Positions 62,499-64,000 of a DNA stretch of 64,000 bases are shown here, one piece after another. The DNA lies in contig SDUX01000003.1 of the NCBI GenBank assembly GCA_008729055.1, positions 1,984,001-2,048,000 on the forward strand, written 5' to 3'. Below the pieces are notes generated by a model. It was not told the DNA's origin, searched no databases, and saw nothing but the letters and a program-made list of their open reading frames with translations. The DNA comes from Pyropia haitanensis. Its lineage: Eukaryota; Rhodophyta; Bangiophyceae; Bangiales; Bangiaceae. Numbering within the stretch: the stretch's first letter is position 1; every line of letters starts with the position of its first letter. Position numbers and translations under genes: made by a program.

Positions 62499-64000
62499 TC
62501 AAACCGCCGTCACGGTGTACACCGTGTCCATTGGCAGGTCGGTTCGCTCCACAAGCGTCCCGTCGCTCCACTCGACGGTTAGCCGTGTCGCCCGGTTGAG
62601 GCGGCCAAGGCCAAAGTGCACGACCCGCAGGTCGTCGTTGGTGCTGCTGCCGCCCGCCCCCCCCACACGACGCATAAACGTGCGCTCCCCCTTGCCGTCG
62701 GCGTCGGTAGCGGTCAGGTACAGGAGGGCGTTCGTTGGCGCCGCCCGCCGGTTAGGGCTGCGGCCCACCGAGACGAGCAGCCAGTGGGCACCGCCGGCCC
62801 ACGCGGGGCGGATGGTGTTGGAAAAGAGGGCCCACTTGCCCACCGGCCCGCGGCTAGCGACCTCGTCGCCCGCGCCAATGAGCAGGTCCAGTCGCCCGTC
62901 CCGGTTGTAGTCAAATGCCTGCACCGAGTCACCCGCCGCGTTGGACACCTGGTTGGCCCCGTGGGCGACGGTAAGCGTGAATTTCGTGTCGGGCCCGTTG
63001 GTCAGCAGCACATCCTCCCGCGCCACGGCGGTATCATTGGCGGGGGCAAGCGCATATGACAGAAACACATCGACGGCGCCGTCGTTGTTGAAGTCGCCCA
63101 CCGTCACATCGGCATGGTGGCGCCTCGTGCCGGTAGGCCCGGCATCGGCATCGGAAAGCTTAAAGTACTTGTTGTCGACGTTGAGCAGCAGTACATCCGC
63201 GCCCTGGTTCTTAGCCAGGTAGAGGTCCCAGCGGCCGTCGCCGTTGGCGTCCAGCTCCGCCGCCGACCAGACACTGTTGCCGATGCGCGCTCGGTTGGGC
63301 AGCCGCCACATCCACGTGTCGGTCACGTCTGCAAACTTGAAGTCATCCGTTGCTTCGAAGATGCGGAAGAAGGGGAAGGCAATCACGTCCATCCGGCCGT
63401 CGCCATTGAGGTCCGACAGGATGGCGCGCTCAACGTTGGCGTTCTCCAGGCCCGTATTGTTCCGTCGCACGTACCGCCCGCCCACGTTCTCATACACCTT
63501 TTGGCGGGGTCCCGGCGCGCCTGCCGGCACCACAAAGTTGAGCAGGATGAGGTCGAGGTCCCCGTCTCCGTCCAGGTCCACCAGTAGCGGCGTGCGGCCG
63601 CGGCCGCCCGTGTCCGCCTCGAGACCCGTTGCCCGCTGCGCCTGCTCCAACCGCCGGCTGGCACCCGACGAGCGCAGCAGCCGCGGCGTGGCGGGCGCGT
63701 CCCCGTTGGCGCCCCCCTGCATCACGACAAAGTCTGACGAGCCAGTCAGGAAGATATCCCCCGCCGTCATCCCGTGCGCGTCAATGAGGAAGTTGAGCGG
63801 GTCGGGGGCGCGGGAAAACGCTCGCACCGACCTGAGCGCGCGACTGGACGCTGCCGCCGCGTCGGGCGAGGGGGTAGCCGACAGCGACGGGATGGACCCG
63901 CGGGTAAACGGCGGTAGCAGGTCGGAGCCGCGCACAAATCCGCCGCGGCGGTTGTTCCAGTAGAGTTTCAGGTGAGTCTGGTCGTGGTTGTTGAGCACCA
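62499..64000 (-). CDS. FG-GAP/VCBS repeat protein with ASPIC/UnbV domain, 5' end beyond the window
   Basis: The frame is open from the right edge to the stop at 62499, about 500 residues. No ATG begins it (first start-like codon GTG at 63998), and the paralogue shows that the signal peptide and first blade are missing, so it is cut by the window edge. It keeps calcium-loop motifs DLDGDGDLD (residue 141 of the visible part), DLNGDGRMD, DANGDGRWD, DFNNDGAVD and DYNRDGRLD, and ends in the ASPIC pattern VVHFGLG..LTVEWSDG. Protein order and many identities match the plus-strand gene at 14216, e.g. GPRQxVYENVGG and FPxFRI. Codon composition is less extreme than in that paralogue. Likely an extracellular beta-propeller protein. 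Confidence 0.92.
   Translation of the reverse strand, partial: VLNNHDQTHLKLYWNNRRGGFVRGSDLLPPFTRGSIPSLSATPSPDAAAASSRALRSVRAFSRAPDPLNFLIDAHGMTAGDIFLTGSSDFVVMQGGANGDAPATPRLLRSSGASRRLEQAQRATGLEADTGGRGRTPLLVDLDGDGDLDLILLNFVVPAGAPGPRQKVYENVGGRYVRRNNTGLENANVERAILSDLNGDGRMDVIAFPFFRIFEATDDFKFADVTDTWMWRLPNRARIGNSVWSAAELDANGDGRWDLYLAKNQGADVLLLNVDNKYFKLSDADAGPTGTRRHHADVTVGDFNNDGAVDVFLSYALAPANDTAVAREDVLLTNGPDTKFTLTVAHGANQVSNAAGDSVQAFDYNRDGRLDLLIGAGDEVASRGPVGKWALFSNTIRPAWAGGAHWLLVSVGRSPNRRAAPTNALLYLTATDADGKGERTFMRRVGGAGGSSTNDDLRVVHFGLGRLNRATRLTVEWSDGTLVERTDLPMDTVYTVTAV

Overview
The window is nuclear DNA of a very GC-rich, intron-poor eukaryote. It is full of CCG/GGC microsatellites and long C or G runs. 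Genes carry N-terminal targeting sequences and plastid or mitochondrial functions (BASS transporter, DUF2358, mitochondrial bS18, SDF2-like MIR protein, cupin). My best guess is a bangiophyte red alga of the Porphyra/Pyropia type. That is inferred from composition and gene style, not proven.

Left part (1-34 kb). A minus-strand gene, open for about 4.7 kb, runs off the left edge. It is followed by a BASS-family transporter (+), a DUF2358 protein (-), an FG-GAP/ASPIC repeat protein (+), a PDZ-like protein (+), a small membrane protein (-), about 2 kb of minisatellite DNA, and a trypsin-like protease/NB-ARC/TPR protein (+). Then come a poorly resolved stretch, an SDF2-like MIR protein (+) and a secreted cupin (-). 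Several of these genes show the protein-like frame jumping at C or G homopolymers, which points to assembly indels more than biology.

Middle (35.6-42.8 kb). Five copies of a 1430-bp element stand head to tail, identical wherever I compared them. Each copy is bounded by 23-bp terminal inverted repeats and separated from the next by GTTGTG. The whole array is flanked by one perfect 8-bp target duplication, GTTGTGCG. No transposase is visible. I read this as a tandemly amplified non-autonomous DNA transposon; it is the most unusual object in the window.

Right part (42.8-64 kb). After an Ala/Pro-rich gene there is an intact 8708-bp Ty3/gypsy chromovirus with matching 521-bp LTRs and 5-bp target duplication GGGTG. 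It has gag, a G GGA AAC -1 frameshift site, and pol with protease, RT, RNase H, integrase and chromodomain. It inserted 63 nt upstream of the ATG of a Crinkler/RHS-type P-loop NTPase with a nuclease-like C-terminus. The reading frame is continuous across the target site, so the gene has probably lost its original 5' end. A quinone-oxidoreductase-like MDR protein, a mitochondrial bS18 with a very long extension, and a second FG-GAP/ASPIC paralogue (minus strand, running off the right edge) complete the window.

Two conflict/immunity-type STAND proteins (protease-NB-ARC-TPR and Crinkler-like NTPase-nuclease) lie as lower-GC islands in extremely GC-rich DNA, close to two very recent mobile-element events. 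Most long open frames elsewhere are GC-rich shadows and were not called.
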